Below, piece by piece: positions 21,752-22,905 of a DNA stretch of 22,905 nucleotides. Source of the DNA: Ignavibacteriaceae bacterium. Lineage in GTDB: Bacteria; Bacteroidota; Ignavibacteria; Ignavibacteriales; Ignavibacteriaceae. How positions within the stretch are numbered: the first letter of the stretch is position 1; every line of letters starts with the position of its first letter. The DNA is taken from positions 1-22,905 of the forward strand of contig JALONF010000027.1 in the NCBI GenBank assembly GCA_025455085.1. Reading direction: 5' to 3'. The position numbers were made by a program, and so were the translations under genes. Under the pieces are notes generated by a model. That model was not told where the DNA came from and did not search any database. It saw only the letters and a list, made by a program, of their open reading frames with translations.

Positions 21752-22905
21752 ATGTCAATTGCTCCAAAGAAGTTAGCAATACTTGTAAGTGGAGGACCTG
21801 CCCCGGGTATCAACAGTGTAATCGGTGCAGCAACTATAAGAGCTGAAGTAGAAGGTATAGAAGTATTAGGAATTAAGGATGGATTCAAGTGGATTATGGA
21901 AGGGGACACCACTCACGTTAAAGAATTGAACATTGATAATGTTAGCCGTATTCACTTTCGTGGTGGATCTTACATCGGAATATCCCGGGCAAATCCTACT
22001 AAAGATGATAGACATCTTGAAAATGCAGTTACATCTCTCTTACGTCTTGATGTAGATAAACTGATTACAATCGGCGGCGATGATACAGCTTTCAGTGCGT
22101 TAAAGGTAAATGAAATGGCAGCAGGACGCATTAAGGTTGTTCACGTTCCAAAAACAATTGATAATGATCTTGATCTTCCACATGGTATTCCTACATTTGG
22201 TTTTCAAACAGCAAGGCATATCGGAGTTGAAATTGTGAAAAGTTTAATGGTTGATGCACAAACAACCTCTCGTTGGTATTTTATTGTGACTATGGGAAGA
22301 AAGGCCGGACATCTTGCTCTTGGCATTGGTAAAGCTACCGGATCGACAATAACATTAGTTCCGGAGGAATTTCCGGGTGACTCAATTGGTCTTAATCATG
22401 TTGTTGATGTGCTTGTTGGTTCGATCATTAAAAGAATGAGCTATGGAAGATCGGATGGAGTTGCCATTTTAGCAGAAGGTATTGTTGAGAGATTGAAAAT
22501 TGAAGACCTCGATCAGTTAGTAGATATTGAACGAGATGCACACGATAATATCAGAATTGCTGAAGTAAATTTCGGTGAAATACTTAAGATAAAGGTTCAA
22601 CAAAAGCTTAAAGAATATGGGCTGAAAATAACCGTTGTTGCCAAAAATATTGGATATGAATTGAGATGCGCTGATCCGATACCTTTTGATATGGAATACA
22701 CACGCGATCTTGGTTTCTCAGCTTCACAATTTATACTTGATGGCGGAAGTGGTGCAATGATATCCATTCAGAACGGTAGATTTGTTCCATTATATTTTAA
22801 AGATATTCTTGATCCTATTACTAAAAGAACTAGAGTTAGAATGGTTGATCCAAGTTCTGAGTCATTTTACATCGCTAGGAAGTATATGCTCAGATTAAAC
22901 AAAAC
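21752..22905 (+). CDS. 6-phosphofructokinase, predicted pyrophosphate-dependent (3' end outside window)
   Basis: The frame runs from ATG 21752 to the window edge, about 384 residues, with no stop. It phosphorylates fructose 6-phosphate in glycolysis. Motifs are VSGGPAPGINSVIG (residues 13-26), FRGGSYIGISR, GGDDT (108-112), PKTIDNDLDLP (133-143), MGRKAGHLA and a PEE segment. In ATP-dependent enzymes the first site reads GGDGS and the second PGTIDND. Here Asp111 and Lys134 replace those two glycines, which is the accepted signature of pyrophosphate-dependent enzymes. The prediction is from these residues only. The protein may also work in gluconeogenesis, since the pyrophosphate reaction is reversible. 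It starts 58 bases after uvrD and has a candidate promoter of its own. Confidence 0.9.
   Translation, partial: MSIAPKKLAILVSGGPAPGINSVIGAATIRAEVEGIEVLGIKDGFKWIMEGDTTHVKELNIDNVSRIHFRGGSYIGISRANPTKDDRHLENAVTSLLRLDVDKLITIGGDDTAFSALKVNEMAAGRIKVVHVPKTIDNDLDLPHGIPTFGFQTARHIGVEIVKSLMVDAQTTSRWYFIVTMGRKAGHLALGIGKATGSTITLVPEEFPGDSIGLNHVVDVLVGSIIKRMSYGRSDGVAILAEGIVERLKIEDLDQLVDIERDAHDNIRIAEVNFGEILKIKVQQKLKEYGLKITVVAKNIGYELRCADPIPFDMEYTRDLGFSASQFILDGGSGAMISIQNGRFVPLYFKDILDPITKRTRVRMVDPSSESFYIARKYMLRLNK

Noticed and set aside
1..22905. CRISPR arrays, tRNA or rRNA genes, retroelement reverse transcriptase or variable repeats linked to the four-helix-bundle (Avd-related) gene.
   Set aside because: None was found by eye; in particular no reverse transcriptase is in the window, so a diversity-generating retroelement is not supported.

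Overview
The window looks like the chromosome of an AT-rich member of the Bacteroidota/Chlorobi group, most likely of the class Ignavibacteria. The evidence is a type IX secretion (T9SS) sorting domain at the end of a large exported protein (NYPNPFNPST...IYDILGREV...SGIYFYTLKAG...KKMILLK), a complete Bat (aerotolerance) operon, Bacteroidota-type promoters (TTG, 20 bases, TAnnTTTG), weak Shine-Dalgarno sites and short palindromic repeats between genes. The taxonomic call is inference; no rRNA gene or other species marker is present.

Layout. Bases 1-1324 (minus strand) hold the 5' part of an exported protein that joins a decayed calcineurin-type phosphoesterase domain to a PQQ-like propeller. 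Bases 1611-10085 (plus strand) are an eight-gene operon: MoxR ATPase, DUF58 protein, BatD-like membrane protein, BatA, BatB, BatC, BatD, BatE. Most junctions overlap by a few bases. MoxR is expected to act as a chaperone for the von Willebrand factor A proteins at the inner membrane, with the TPR and Ig-like partners BatC, BatD and BatE. Bases 10152-11244 carry a Ste24-like M48 protease broken into two overlapping frames. It is followed by a PlsC-type acyltransferase, a small S23/IVP four-helix-bundle gene framed by inverted repeats, KdsB (CMP-Kdo synthesis) and a D-cysteine desulfhydrase/ACC deaminase-like PLP enzyme. Next come a HIT protein and a free-standing B12-binding mutase subunit (14327-15161), then the 993-residue T9SS cargo protein (15203-18184). 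Two minus-strand genes follow (18294-19007): a DUF2007-like protein and a Kre9-like lipoprotein. A 500-base spacer contains an orphan terminator. The window ends with UvrD/PcrA helicase and the 5' part of a phosphofructokinase whose active-site residues predict pyrophosphate dependence.

Most notable points. (1) A roughly 491-bp cassette between plsC and kdsB has terminal inverted repeats and a single four-helix-bundle gene, as in 23S rRNA intervening sequences, but sits in a protein-coding operon. Removing it in silico restores an ATGA overlap between plsC and kdsB. (2) Three genes have a TAnnTTTG box ending exactly five bases before the start codon, which predicts leaderless mRNAs. (3) Palindromic repeats are translated as N-terminal extensions of BatC and BatE. 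(4) The phosphoesterase-like protein has lost nearly all metal ligands. (5) The Ste24 homologue is split at its linker. (6) An orphan terminator suggests an unannotated small RNA. All functional calls come from reading motifs by eye; no database search was possible.
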